A stretch of DNA of 64,000 nt from Casuarius casuarius (lineage: Eukaryota; Chordata; Aves; Casuariiformes; Casuariidae), in NCBI GenBank assembly GCA_003342895.1, contig PTFA01000317.1:867109-931108 (forward strand), in the 5' to 3' direction. Every line of letters starts with the position of its first letter. Position 1 is the first letter of the stretch. A program made the position numbers and the translations under genes. The notes beneath the pieces are model-generated. The model saw nothing but the letters and a program-made list of their open reading frames with translations. It was not told where the DNA came from and searched no databases. This document shows positions 48,693-61,976 of the stretch, one piece after another.

Positions 48693-51600
48693 TCAATCAG
48701 GTAAAACATTCAAGTTTTACTGCCTTATGCAGAGAAATGCCACCAAGCTGAGCACAACTTTGTGCAAATTTGGACAATTTAAAGCAACTAATTAAAATAC
48801 TGGAGCCTAACAGCACCATAAGGACAGGTCTGTGGAGACAGACAAACTCCGCTCCCCCATTTTGGTTCGTTACAGGGATATTTTATGCCCCCTATATTTA
48901 CAAACGCAGACTGTAATGCTCTGACTTTTGTGCTGACTTTGGTGTCTATTAGGACATACTGCCTTCTGCACCACATTGTGTTTGCTTAAAAACTATGTAC
49001 TTTACGAAGCATGGAGGAAAACATCCATTAAATTGCATGGAACAGAAGGTATTATTACAGAAGGAATCCTAAAACAGAAGTTATTGGACAGAAGAAAATG
49101 GCAAGTTGCCTTACATTATTTTGTCTTCCTATACTACGAACAAAAACCATTTCATCGAATGGTAAAATCTGAAAAGCATCAAAGCGCTGTAGACACAGTC
49201 CACTTGAGTGTGGTAACAAGAAACACGCACAGAAAATTCCTGCAGAAAGCGATCTGTGAAAGTTTAACTAAAGAAGGGTTTTTATTTTCTTTCTAAATGC
49301 TATTTTCCAAAATTAAAAAAAAAGGGGGGGAGAACTTCAGAACTGCTTTTGCTGATAATATCATCAGAAGCTGAAATAAAACTCTTAGCCTAGATCATGT
49401 ATCCTAGAGGCGTTCTGCGGCCAGAGCACCTACTGCGAGAGCTTTCCTATTCCAAACAACTAAGTTTGCACCAGGGTGGACCTTCACTTTCCAAGAGTAT
49501 GTGACAAAAATCATGCCACTTTTTTCCCTTTATCACTAGAAAGAAAAGAAGGCTGTGTTTCTAGCCCTTCCCAAGCATATGAATATTAAAACCTATTCAT
49601 TCATCCCACCTATGCCTTGACTCTGTGAAGTTAACTGTTTCCAAGCTAACATAATGATTAAAGAAAAGTTAATAGCTTCATATGCATACGAAGCTATCCC
49701 ATGCCTTTCCCACCACGCCAGATCTCCTTTCCCAAAGGCTTTCCTATATGAGCACATCCAGAAGCACGAGAGGCAAGGGAAACCGGTCAGGTGCCGAGAT
49801 ATAAACATGCTTGTAGTTTCCATAGCACAGATTTGCACAGATTTAATCCAAGGAGGCAAAATGCACAGCAACGAATGAGAAAATAATGAAATATATATGA
49901 GCAACTATTCCTGGCATTACTAAACCAACCAAAACTACTAATCCTACTACAAAACAGCAAGTTCAGCTGTACTTTCAACAGGTCTTTGCCACAAAAACCA
50001 AAGGAAGATGACACTTTTCCTGCATTTATCAGCTATTAAACAACTCACGTTTTCACATCTATAGCTGCACTCGTGTTCTTGCAATCTAGGATTGGAGAGT
50101 GGCATTAAAGACGTGTGCTTTGAAGAAACGTGACCCAGCCGCGCAGAAGCACACGAGGGGGCTGAGGGGTCCAGGTCTTGCACTCTCAGAACACCATATT
50201 ACAGCGCAGGTTTGGAGGGCAGGTTTTTGGCCCACAAACACCATCAGGAGTTTAGTTATTTACATTTTATCCTTACTATATCGGCCAGCCCCAACTTCTT
50301 CATTTACGTAAGGAAAGTTTCATCTTTCACCCTGCATTCACATCCTTGCGACTGCCAAGACAACTGCCAATTAATCTTTTGTGTCTTAGCAAAGCGTAGG
50401 TGCGTTCGGATAACGGGGATGAGCTGCATTTGGGGGAAGGCGAGCGTAACTCGGTCGACGGGTTACAAGATTGAGGAGGCAGCTGCACCCAGCGCGAGGA
50501 ACGAACAGCACCGTAACACTGCAACCGCATCCCAGGGCCTCTGATTTTCACAGCGCCTGAATAGGTGAGATCATGATTAAGTTACACTCGTGCCTCCATT
50601 CCCATTCATAAATAAATGTCACTTTATTGCAAGCATCCAAAATCTAAATTGGGCTGCGAATGACGGGAGGGAAGTCTTGAACAGACATCGTGGTTGTAAC
50701 AGAATTCCAGCTCCCGCAGAAAGGATCCAAGATAATAAAAAAGGGGCTTGGGGATTGCCTATAAACACGCTACAGACGGCACGCAGCCATGCTCCCTGCA
50801 CCGCATCGCAGACCTTTACAGTACTGAGGAACGTCTAACTGCGATGACAAACGCTAAATTAGCGCTGGTGACATTGCCAAGGACCAGAATGAGACCACAA
50901 AACTCTTCTCGCTTAAGGCAAAGAACCAGATGGTACCAAGTTTCAGCTAGTACAATCTGTTTGGGGTTCAAATCAGCCACCTAAGAGTCAGGGTCCCCGT
51001 ACACCCAGGTCCTGAGAATCCAGCTCCACTGCACTTTTGTTTTCTACGATGTGTCTCCACATTGCTGGAAACAGATAACAGAGTACTAGACACAGCTGTC
51101 AATAACTATGACAGCATTATAAAGCCTCAGTAGGTGCCACTGGGTCCTCTGCTAATAGGATGCTCGATCATTTTAGCCTAACATGTAGCTGCGGGTACAA
51201 AGCGCTGCTCTGTCCTACACGCAATGTTCTTGACGGGACCTAAAGCTCCCGCAGAGAAAGCCAAGAGTCTTTTCGGAGCAGCATTTCTAAACCCTGCCTC
51301 TCCCGTGTGGCTTCCTGGCGCGTGCCAGAGCCCGCTGCACTTGTTCCCCGGGACCCTCCAAAACACTCCTGGCTCTTGGGGATGTGAAATTGTCTCTCTT
51401 GCTGCTCGGGGCTTTTGCACGCTGCCTCCTACCTTCTCCTCCCTCTCGTGGCACAGCTGGAAGAGCCACTCCTGATTACCGCTGGACACAGGGAAGCATT
51501 TTCTGCCGTCTCCTTCCAAGCCCCAGCCTGGCTGCTTTGGAAGAGCTCTGCTTTCTCGTTACCCGTCTGAAGGCACGGCTACGCAATAAATTACTGCGAC

Positions 51601-52924
51601 GTAAAGCCAGCAGCGGGGCGGATTTACAGTGCCCCAGCTGCTTTGCGTTAACTGCCTGCGTGAACGCTCTTCGCCTGCACTTCTTGCATTGAACTATCTC
51701 TAGTTCCTATCACGGGATAGGAGTGGCCAAACAAGCCGTTTCCCGCAGCAGCTTGCGTACTGTAAATCCATGCCCTGCCTTATCTCACGACAGCTCGCTC
51801 AGGTCGCCACGCCAGGAGAAAATCCTCTCTGCTCCTTTCCACCGGACGCCGGGAAAATGAATGGTCTCAAAGCAGCCCCTTCTCCGCATCTTCTCTGCAT
51901 CAGCTCAAGAAAGGAGGCCGAAGAGAGATGCCAGCCCTTTCCCAGCTCGTTCCAGGGGCCCTTTAGCGCAAAGAGCAACAAAAACATGAAACTTTCTGCA
52001 TTCGGGGCCACATCTGGCCGTAGCGTTACTGCAGCAACATGTGCTGCGCATTCACAAACGCCAGCGGAGCTCGACGCATGCCAGCGAGCAGCAGGATGAT
52101 TTCAAGGCCGTGGAATTTGGGAAGGCCGCGGGAAGCAGCAGCGCCGGCTCTGGCAGCGGGGCCGGGGGGCGTGGAACCGTTTCCCATCGCTGCCGAGTTC
52201 CTCCAGAAACTAATCCGGGAAGGCAGCGCAACGCCCGAGGCTGGTCTTTAGGAAAGATTTGAGAGGAAGCTGAACAGCGAGCCTGCCTCTCGTTTGGGCT
52301 ACGTGAAATGGAAAAGGTAGAAGAACGAGTGAAAAAGACACCAAGCAACAACACCGCACAAATCAACTATTTCTGGTTGTTTAAATAAAGTCAAAGGAAA
52401 GCCGACTGCATAGGCACAACATACATTTGCCCCGATGTTTCTCCCCACAAGACATACTAAATGTCTCATGCTTTCACAATACTACCTCTGCAAGCTCCTC
52501 ACGAAGAAACTAGCAAGCACTTCTGATCCTCAAGCGGACAAATGCTGAGATACTTCGGAGATGAATCAAAACCGAAAGGCTGATCTCTTCGCTGAGCACC
52601 TGGCTGATAATTAGCACTCGGAGTAATTTGTGACTATCAAAGTCATATGCAAGTTACACATATTCTATTGCTTTGGTAAAACAGGTTTTAGATCTTAAGT
52701 GATATCTGAAGCCCAAAAATATAAGCATATATTTGCATTTACTGCTGTCCAGCCAGTGGCTCCTACCTCGAAAAGACTCAGTTTTAAGAAAATTCCTTCA
52801 GTCGTGGTTCTGGGGGAGAAAGTGTCAACTCCATATGCAGGTACTAGTTCAGATGAAGTGGTATCTCCCTAAGCTTTCCAATGACTCTGCACATCTGGAA
52901 CACACGCACCCCCCTCGCTGCGCG

Positions 52925-52947
52925 CACACACACACACACACACACAC
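52925..52947. repeat. CA dinucleotide microsatellite
   Basis: About eleven CA units in intron 2, preceded by CGCG. On the EIF4G3 transcript this reads as a UG repeat. Likely polymorphic in length. Confidence 0.9.
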
Positions 52948-55756
52948 TAGGCACCAGTGTGCACAAATGCAAAGACGACCTTTGCTCAGCGTTCGATAAC
53001 CACCGCGGCGCACGGTGTTGAGATGCCTGAAGAGCAGCTTGTGAAATGTTATATTGCTGTTGGAGAAATGGGTGGTAAACCATTTATCAGAACGGCAGCG
53101 TCAGCGCTGGTCCCTTTATCTCAAAAGGGAAACAGTGGGATTTCATGGGTCTAACAAACAGATGAAAAGAACAATTACAGCAGGGAAAAACTTTCATGTG
53201 ATGAAAGATTTAAAGAGATCTTGACTGTTTACCTAAAAGAAAGCAAGTAAACGAAGTCAGGAAAAAATGCAAGTGGTCTGGAGCTAGCAAACTTCCACTC
53301 ACCTGGTTTGGTAACACGAGCGCAAGACGACATGCAATGAAACCCCCAGGGGACAAAGGAGAGATGCAACGAAAAAGCAATACTTCCATCCACCACCCTG
53401 CCGAGCTGGAGAACTCACTATCGTAATACTGAAATTCAGCGTTCAACAGGTGTCCAGGTGAGATATAGGTAGAAATATTCAGAATTATAGTGTTTACCCA
53501 AGCCTCTAAATAACTCCAGGTTAAGTAAAAACTGTCTCTGGGGCCAGGTTACCCTTTAACTGCCTATTTCAAGAGTCCTGAACGCCTCTGAAGCCTTACT
53601 GAAGCCTCACAACAGAGCCCCGAGTCAGGCGCCAAGCGGGGGCACTTCCATTTCGAGTCTTCACCACTGGTGCCACCTGCAAAAGAGGGTCAACTGATGG
53701 GACCCGCAACAGGGAAAGCACCTGGGCAGGGGTGAGCAAGTGCTGTGCGTGACCAGAAACCACTCCTTTTGCTGCTTCACTGCATGGTCCAAGCCTTGCA
53801 GGCATCACTCAGGAAAGACTGCTCAGACCTCACACAAATCAATCAAAATGCCTCGCTCCCCTACCGTACCTAGAGAGCGACTGACGCTTCGTCCGCTCCC
53901 TGGGCCTGGATTACAACTCTGGATCGTGCTTTTTCTTCCTCTCACCAAGTGTGCAGGAGCCAGCCCCTTAGTGTTGGGGGCCAAATATCCTCCCCGGGAG
54001 CCCTCGAGGGTCCCCCGGCTGACTCAGAGGACGCAAGGTCGAGCTGCTCCTCCAGCGACGTCAGAGTGACACAATCTGACGCCCATTTCCAAGATGATAA
54101 GAGCCAGCAGAACAGGAAACCAACATTTTCCTGGCTGGCTAGAGTGGTAATTTGGCACCGATCCCGCCGTCTACGTATGCACTGACTCAACAGGAAAATA
54201 TTAAGGGAAGAAGAAAACCTTGATGAGAATTTTTTAAGAGACTGTCTAGAAAGCTCCCTTTCTTCCCCTCTTATCTGCCACATGATCAGCTTCCCTCGGC
54301 TCATCAAGCTTCCCAGGAATGAACTTCTCGATCCACAACACAAGCCAGACAATGTATTACGGTTTTCTCTGCAGCCCCGCTGCGTTCTCCTCCTTCGTTA
54401 CGTGATGCTCAGTCTTCAAAACGGAGCCTCCGTTACCAGCAACCGTGCAGCAAAAGTGCAAGAAATGGCTCAGAGACCGCTGACTAACGCCTGCGAGCTA
54501 CCTGTGATCCCGAATAGGTACCTGGGCCTCTGATTTCCCACTGCATAAAGGATGAGCGTTTGCACGTTTTCAGACATGACCACAGGTTTCCAGTTTTCCC
54601 ACTAAGTGCCGCCAGACATGCGCCGCTATGGAAGTTTTATCTATAACATATAATATTAAGATGAAGTGTTCCTTCCATGACCTTATTGGTTTTCACACAT
54701 CTCTCAGTCAGAAAGGTCAGTCGTAGTTCAATATTTCATCCAAACTGAAGAGGCTGGCAGGAAGACTAAGCAGCACGCTCTCTCCCAGCGCGACAAGACG
54801 CCTGGAGCTCTCATCACCACCTTCCTGCGGCGCGCGGCCGTTCCCAAGCAGTCCCCGGCTCGCCTTCCTGCCGACCCGCTTAACTCTCCCATCTTGTTCA
54901 GAGCATAACCGTGCTTCTTAATACCCAACCTACTCACATCTTCCCAGATTATTCCATTTACTCGAACAAGTATAAATTAAACATGAGCGAGCTAAACCGC
55001 GAGGCCTTCCTCTATCTCGAGCCTTAATACTTTACCCATCCCGCTCTCCCTGATCCCGTTTTTCTTCTTCCATCTCCTTCAGTGCCCCCATTACCTGTCT
55101 CTTTTGCCCCTTCCTTTTTTAAGATAAGCTTCTCCACTCTCACTTTAGCTCTACAGAACACTTGTCTAATAAGAACTACAAAAAACCAATTTATTCCCCA
55201 TATCTATTAAGCGCTATTTCTCCCATCCTTATTATAACTTCTATTTATCTCTTCTCTACTTTTTTCTTATCAGTCTTTTGTCTCGTTTCTTTTATTAGCA
55301 TTCATTTTTGTAATTCCTTTCGCTGCCTCACTTCTAGGAAGAATCACAGCCTCCTGCACAAAATGCTGGAGATGGAAAATCCCTAACGGAAGGGACATGA
55401 GGAAATTTTACAGGGTTTAAAATGAAAGCCGGGCAATGCCCAAAAGCAGCCTAACCCAGCAGGGAAGCCTATTTCTCCCCAGCGAGTATATGCTGCTATT
55501 ACTTTTAAAGTTGGTGCTAGTACAAGCATTTCATTAAAGAATCAACAGCGAACTAACGGCTAATAAACCTGAATGGTACCTATAAGTCATCGCAAGGTTC
55601 GAGCTGCACAAAGATGACATCCATTACTCAGGTTTTATATACTGGCCACCGAGCACGCAGGGACAGCAAATTTGAGCAGTGAAGCCAAGAATCGGCCCAG
55701 AATAAATAGAGAAAGGGGGGAGGCCGGGAAAGCTCTGCTCCAGTGCCCGCTCTTAC

Positions 55757-55885
55757 CTGTGAGAGCCCAGGGGACGCCGCATGTCCCGGTGGCGTGGCAG
55801 CAAGATTGGGGTGTCCCTTGTTTATGTCATGTGCAGAGTAAGGGGACGGGGCAGGAGGACCCGGCTGTCTTGCTACTTGTGTTAC
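55757..55885 (-). CDS. EIF4G3: EIF4G3 exon 2 of window (amino-terminal extension)
   Basis: A 129-nt exon, acceptor CTCCACACAG, donor CACAG|GTAAGA, phase 0 at both ends. It encodes 43 residues from VTQVARQPGPPAPSPYSAHD to ASPGLSQ, a Pro, Ala and Ser-rich, probably disordered segment matching the long-isoform extension of mammalian eIF4GII, including the SPYSAH-INKGHPNLAATPPGH block. Its length is a multiple of three with symmetric phase, so skipping it would keep the frame. That makes it a possible cassette exon, though nothing here shows that it is skipped. Confidence 0.96.
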
Positions 55886-58800
55886 CTGTGTGGAGATAAA
55901 CTGTTAGTAAAACACAGTATTAGTAATCCGGTCTGCAGAGCCAGGACCTTCCTTTTAACAAAGCAGCTAGCACCATCTTTCTTTTTTAAGTGCAACTCCA
56001 CAGAAGTTGGTTACTCCGACTCAGGAAACTGGGGAAGGTTCAGAGAACAGCATCAACTTGAGCCGCCGATGGAGACGTGCAGGAACCACGCGAGCTTTGC
56101 TGATGCAGCTTTGCATTGCAATAACCCTTCGCTCTCAGGCTCGGGACCTTCATCTTTCAGGTATAAGCCATATCAAACACCACGGTGATTTTGCAAAGGG
56201 ACACAGATTCCCAGCGACCCAAGACGACAAAGCAAGGGGAAAATGTGCATCCTTCCCCCCAAAAAGGACGGAAGGCTGGCACGGAGGGTTTGTCACCGGA
56301 AGGGCTTGCTGTCAGGAAAGAACGAAACACCAACGCAACTCTTGCATATATTTATCTACTTCCTCAGCTTCTAGGAAAAGTACTAATCAAAACACATTAA
56401 GCAAAATATTGTAAAACATGCCCGGGGCACATACGCGTGCTTCCACTGCAGCGTTGTTATGATGCAAGTGTTTAATATGCAGATTCCACGGTCATTATAA
56501 GAAGAAAGGGTAAACCAAAGGGGGAAAGGAAAAAAAAAAAGTCACATAACCATTGGACAACCCCGACAGCAATTCACTACAATGAAATTTTTGTGGATTT
56601 GGTTAATGTTCAGAGCACAAAAACCCAGCAGTCTCTCCTCATTGATCTCTTCTCAGACCGTTTTGCACGCTGAAAAGCACCCGTTTAGTTGCAGGCACTT
56701 AAAAGCGCGTATACAAATACCGACAACGCTTAGAAAGGGATGCTGCCACCGCGCAGATAATCGTACGTGCATCTCGCACGCATCCGCCCGCTCGCCCAGA
56801 CTCAGCGAGCAGAAGACATACTGGGAACGGAGGCAGAGGCAAGCTCCCAGCTCCTGATCTTTAAGCGAATATTAGCGCCAATCTCCAGGAGAGCAGAGTA
56901 TGGGAACGCAAGGCACAAAGTTTACGACTAAACGCTCTTCCAAGCCGTTCCGCTGCACTCCAAGCACGGACGCCTTTCGTTGCATCGCCTCGACCGCTAA
57001 AACAGCTTCACCATCAACAAGAATGATAACGTGCGATTTCCCGCGGCTTGGAAACGGCCCAGGATCGCTCTCCGCGGGAAGATTTACAGCCCCCTCGTGC
57101 TCCTCAGAGGAAAGGGAGGGTAAAATAAGAGCAAACCCTGCCTTGCCCCCACGCGCTGCTTCCCCTCCCCAGGGAGGAATCATCGCTTGCTTTTTGGCTG
57201 ATCTGGTGCGTGCACGCGGCCACAGTCAACCAAACCGAAACCAGCGTCACAGAGACCATCGCAAAGTCTCAGCGAGAGCGGAGCCACCCGAAACGCTCTG
57301 GTCACGGACGAGCCGCGCGCGCCGGCCCTCCGCGCTCCGCCGACGGCGCAGAACGAGCAGCGCGACCGGCGTTTTACAAGCGAAATGGAGGCACCAATAA
57401 ATAATACCCTCGGATAGCATCAGCAATCAACAGCCCTCCTCAGAAATTAAAACAGCTGCATGCAAATAACTATGGTCGGAGGTGAAAGGCTGCAAGGAAC
57501 GCTCTCCTGCCCTGGGCTGGAAACGTGGGAGCCAACGCAAAAGGAGAGCCGCGCAGCCGCGTGAACGACGGCCCAGGAAACGCATTGGCTGCTGCCGAGT
57601 TACACGAGGAACCGACGGGTTGCGGAGATGGGTCTAGACCTCCTAAAACCTGCTTGAAAGCTTGGTTAACGAAATGAGCATAAAAATCACGTCACCTTGA
57701 TTATCTTGACAAGTAACCTGGACACTATGCGAGTGGACCCCACCACCGCCCTGGCAGGGCTTCCTACCGTTAACCCCCAAATCTCGCTCAATGGGATCCT
57801 GCGACACGTAGAACAGGTCTGAGATTATTAAGCAAGCAAATACACCTTTTAAATCCAGGGATGAAATTATTCTCCTAAACAGCGGATATATGAAATTCAA
57901 TATTAACATGCCAGGGCACCCCTTCTCCTTCCTTGACTGAGCAGCAAGAAGCTGTAACTTTTTGTCTTCAAATGCTTCGATCCTGTTTTTTAAAGGAAAC
58001 ACTGAACGAAACGTGAAGCAAGCCTCAGGTAGGGATTCTTTCTTTTCCCCTGTGTTAGCATCTTTTGCTTTTAACGTTTTTTGCAAGCCTTGGATTACTC
58101 CCACACACACACACAGGGAAATTCAGACACACAGTCGCGTCAATGAAATATCCAGGTAGTATCAGAGCTGATGGGTCACGCCACATACAAGCAACCCCAG
58201 CTTACGGGGCCTGTTCATCCCAACAACTACTCTTTTCTTCAATAAAGCAGGAAAAAGGCTCAGACTTGGACGCAAGCCCTTTCCTTCCCCCATTCAGTTC
58301 AGGCACTTGGGCCGGTGCAAAGAGCTTCCGAGCAGCGCTCAGGGCCGCGGAGGAACCGAGCATCCTCCTCGCAGCCGTCGCAGCCTCCGCGGCGGTCGGG
58401 CAGGAGAACGCGGCGGCCTCCTGCCCCAGATCTCGAGTGTGAGCGCACAGGGGCTGGGGCGACTAATCCGCCATAATCTTTTCTACAGGATCCTCTTCAT
58501 TGCGGCAATATCCCTTTAAAGGGTGCAAAGGCAAAGCACAGCCCCTCTGCTGGGTGCAAAGTTACTGGGGGGCTGCCCACGGTCCCCTGCTGCAGAAAAG
58601 CAACAAGCCGAACGCAGAAAGAGGCCAACGACCGCTGCGCTGGAGTCCCCAGCTCCGATCCCCGCCTGAGCCCATCGCCACCTTTAGTTCCCATCGTTAG
58701 CTATCGCTGCGCTGGGCAACTGGACACGAGACACGGGAAGATCCGAATTAACCCCGACAATTTAAACCAGCCCTGTCTCTAGCAATGCTGCAGAAACTGC

Positions 58801-61800
58801 CTTCAAGGTTGCACCCAAATGACCTGCACTTGTCTGCACGCTTTTAGGTGCATCAAACTAACACATACCTCTAATCAGGTTGCATCCAGAAGTCAATGCT
58901 GTTATTATACTTAAAAAAAGAAAAAGAAAACCCACAAAAACAAAGTACTTTTGGTCCAATTTCAGCGCTTCAGATCGCAGCCTGTTATTAGGGCAGTTAT
59001 GAACCTCCGCTATAATCTGCCAAAAAAGGTTATTTGTGTGAGAACTGGATGTACGTTAACACTGGTAGTTATCTTATCGGATTCTCAAGTCACGCCTCAC
59101 GCTGAATTTGAAGCGCACATCTGCTTCTGATCATTAGTCCACATTCATTTCGTTTGCGGCAGGAATCAGCCCCATCAGTCCGGGTGCAAGCACACATGAT
59201 GGCCTGCTACGCTGAAGGTCACCTTTGCTGCGGTTCTTGCATTTGCGTTACAAATCAGCTGCCTTCCCCAAACTCCAAGTCAAAAAGCTTGTCTGGATAT
59301 GGAAATATTTTACCCTAGAAACTGGTTTCCCCTTTCCAGATTCCACAGGTTCTGGATGTTACAGCAGACATAGAAATAAATGCCTTAAATAATTTCTTGC
59401 AGTACAGAGAATTAGTAAGTGCTACACAGAAAGCTGCTTACAGAAAGAAACCCTAAATCTTTATGTCCGAAAGTAGCTCTTCTGATATGCCGTTTTCCGT
59501 TATTGACGGGGGGAATTATTACAAGATTAAGATGATTTCATTGAAACAGATTACTCCTGAGCATGATTTGCTTTACAATAATTCTACTACAGGATTTATT
59601 TCAAAAGACAACTACTATTATTATTATTACAGTATTTTCCACAGAATACTACATAAAGTAAAAGAAGATTATCTATCAACAGGTCAGGTGTTTGTTTTTA
59701 ATGCAAGTACAGTTTCACTGAGAAGTAGCTTCTACCAAAGGTCTGTTGTGACTCCTGGGGCTCTCCAAGAGCTTGGACAAATTTTGTTTCACCTGACAAA
59801 TCGCACTCGCCTGCCTATTCCTCACCTACCATCTCTGCTCTACAGGAAAACGCGTTCCTCAGGTTTTGTTTTGGGGGAGATTATAGTGAGAGCCCCAAGA
59901 TTTTCCATTCCCACTTTTTGGTGAGTTGGTTTTAGTTCTGAAAAAAGAAAGAACTCATGAACGTGTGACCAAGGTCCTCGTAATACATGTGAAAAGGCAC
60001 AGAAAGGATAACGAAAGGATTTTTCATTTTTATTTAACTAAAAAGAGCCATTTTGGCTGCGGGTTGCCTCTATCTCACATGACTCTTCCTTCCCCCCCAT
60101 GCTATAACTGACCAGGGCAACACCGCGGGAGCCCAGAGTCGCGGCGCGGTAGGAGACCACAGACCTCTCCCCGAGCCAGCAGTCCTCCACCAAAACACCC
60201 GTACCGAGAAGCTGTGATGCACCCTCTGCGTACGTGATTTTCTGAACGGCTAGATAAACTATATACGAAGCAAATCATAAATAAAAGTAAGACATATTTG
60301 TTGCAAGACTTTAAATACACGGCGCTGTTCTCGTGTACTTACTGCAGAGAGCTGTGATGGATGAGTTTGTCGTGTACCTCTGATCGTGGGCCACCTCCAT
60401 CCTAATTCATCTTCTCTAGGACTCGCTCTAAAACTGCGATTTGCCAAGGGCTTCGGAAAAAGCGGGAAGGAGCCTAGCGAGAAATCTCTCCCCCTTCCCC
60501 AAAATGCCAAGTTTCCTTTCAAACTTGTGTTTTCTTAAAGCCTCGAACAGGGACACTCCCAGTCCCGGCTTCTATTCTTGTAGCTTATCAAAGAGTGATA
60601 TTTTTCCACACTGAAAAGCTATTTTAGGTCATTCTTCACAGTTACATTTTACATTAATTTAAATTTTTACCGGCATATTTTCCCAGAGGCATCTGAATTA
60701 TGTCTTTCCAGAGGAAAGAAGATGAAAAATAAATCTTTTCCCCCCCCCAAAAAGGCATTCTAATATTCTTAAAGTGGCTTTTAAGGGCTGCATGGAGCAT
60801 ATATAGGATGATAGAAACTGAATGACTTCTTAGGACTCTTTGTAAATCCCTGTTTTTCGGCGCTTGTTTTACATGCATATATGTATGGATGCTCTGCACG
60901 CGGCGGAGCTGTAGCCGATAACCCCGCCACGCGTTATCCATGCACACAAGGGGAAGGAGAAAACCTTGTACAGCAGCTTATGTTTTTCTATAAGCAGCTT
61001 ATGTTACTGTATGAAATACAGGGAATTTCTTGCATCTACAGCTTTTCTTCCTGTTTTCCAAATAATTAAAATGCAGCTTAAAAGCGGGTTTTTTTGGCAT
61101 TAAAACTATTTGCACTATCCCACCAGAAAAGCAAAATATTACTTTCCCAGGGCTGTGCTGATTTAGCAAAGCTTATAAATAATACTGCGCTTCCAGCTAT
61201 TACTACTTGGAAAGGAAAAAAAAAAAGAAAAGCTACGAATAAAAACAAAACGGTATCATATGCTCACGAATAAACACTGCTACATTTCTAGGCTAAATTT
61301 CCTCGATAATGAAGCTTTATAAACAAACATGCAGGACCGGGAGCCAAAAGCCCCTATCCTGAGCGCTCGGCCTGCCACCAAAACATTGCTTCCACTCCGC
61401 GACTCTAAGCGGGGAGGTTTAACAAGAAAAACAAATCTCCGATTATTTTTCCGATGAGATACCGTCAGAATTGTGCAGCAACTAATATATTGCATCAAGT
61501 CAGTCTTCAGGAAGCAGGAGGCAGAAGAAGGATGGAGCGAACAGGCTGAAAATAGATGTTTTCACCCAAGTGGAGCCATGTTAGGAAAACCCACTCTCAC
61601 GTCCGCTAACGAAAACTGCAGACGCTTAACACAACAGGAACGGACCCAACGGTGCCGAGATTGCATTACGAGAGTCCCCAATTTTGTGTTTGTTGTATCC
61701 TCGTATTTGTCCACATGCAACATAAATGGCATTGCTCCAGGATCACGGACAACTGTGCATTTTAGGAGGCAAATCAAGTTAGTTGGGGTTTGTTGTTGTT

Positions 61801-61900
61801 TTTTTTTCTTTAAAGGGATGATGATTTCTTTACTCGCACAGGGAAAGCGCGCGCCTTTCCGGAGCGGAGCGGAGCCGGCAGGGCCCCGCGCGATACTCAC
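55886..61900 (-). other. EIF4G3: Intron 1 of window (6.0 kb)
   Basis: Bounded by GTGAGT at its 5' end (61900) and CTCCACACAG at its 3' end. It contains CpG-dense patches at about 57280-57380 and 58310-58440, a short CA run near 58100 and a short ATT run near 59620. A 153-codon open frame at 59463-59924 on the plus strand resembles no protein I know and is treated as chance. No interspersed repeat was recognised. Confidence 0.85.
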
Positions 61901-61976
61901 AGTGCTGTACACGGCGGAGACCGTCGGCGTGAAGATCCGCTCCTCGAGGGGCTGCTGCACGGGGCCTCGGGGCAGT
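61901..61976 (-). CDS. EIF4G3: EIF4G3 exon 1 of window (amino-terminal extension)
   Basis: A 76-nt exon with acceptor TTGTTGCAG and donor ACT|GTGAGT. It opens with the last base of a split codon, then encodes 25 residues beginning LPRGPVQQPLEERIF and ending SAVYST. The block RIFTP-V-S-VYST is, from memory, part of the amino-terminal extension of the long eIF4GII isoforms, which start upstream of the originally described methionine. It ends in phase 0, matching exon 2, and the join VYST-VTQVARQPG reads straight through. The surrounding DNA is CpG-rich (about 61840-62060). The start codon of this isoform is not in the recognised exons. Confidence 0.9.

Larger units (their letters stand above)
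40474..55756 (-). other. EIF4G3: Intron 2 of window (15.3 kb)
   Basis: The largest intron, from GTAAGA (55756) to the acceptor CCCGGCAG just upstream of exon 3. It holds a truncated CR1 LINE (48165-48692), a CA microsatellite (52925-52947), a four-run GGGTCT tract (41741-41766), a 42-bp minisatellite (40596-40722), a pyrimidine-rich stretch on the plus strand (about 55020-55340) and a GC-rich patch at about 44040-44870. No further coding exon is needed, because exons 2 and 3 join in phase. Confidence 0.85.
457..61976 (-). other. EIF4G3: EIF4G3 gene, 5' half (partial; 13 coding exons plus a microexon)
   Basis: Span of the recognised coding exons of the eIF4GII scaffold, which in the cytoplasm bridges cap-bound eIF4E, the helicase eIF4A, eIF3 and PABP to recruit the 43S ribosome. 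Every junction read on the minus strand is GT...AG and phases agree across all twelve introns, giving 794 codons without a stop. The order of blocks is the one known for eIF4GII: PABP-binding region, basic RIRDPNQ block, long disordered region, eIF4E-binding YDREFLL. The MIF4G, MA3 and W2 domains must lie beyond position 1, and the true first exon(s) probably beyond 64000. Paralogue-specific blocks, such as the PKTWKKPKDRT exon and the KVLESEQDKMS segment, point to EIF4G3 rather than EIF4G1. Residue numbers used in the other entries count from the first complete codon of exon 1 and omit the microexon. Confidence 0.97.

Noticed and set aside
59463..59924. A 153-codon plus-strand frame with Tyr run, in fairly AT-rich intron 1
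   Set aside because: Unusual length for its composition, but the Tyr run comes from an ATT/TAT simple repeat and no domain or conserved motif is visible.
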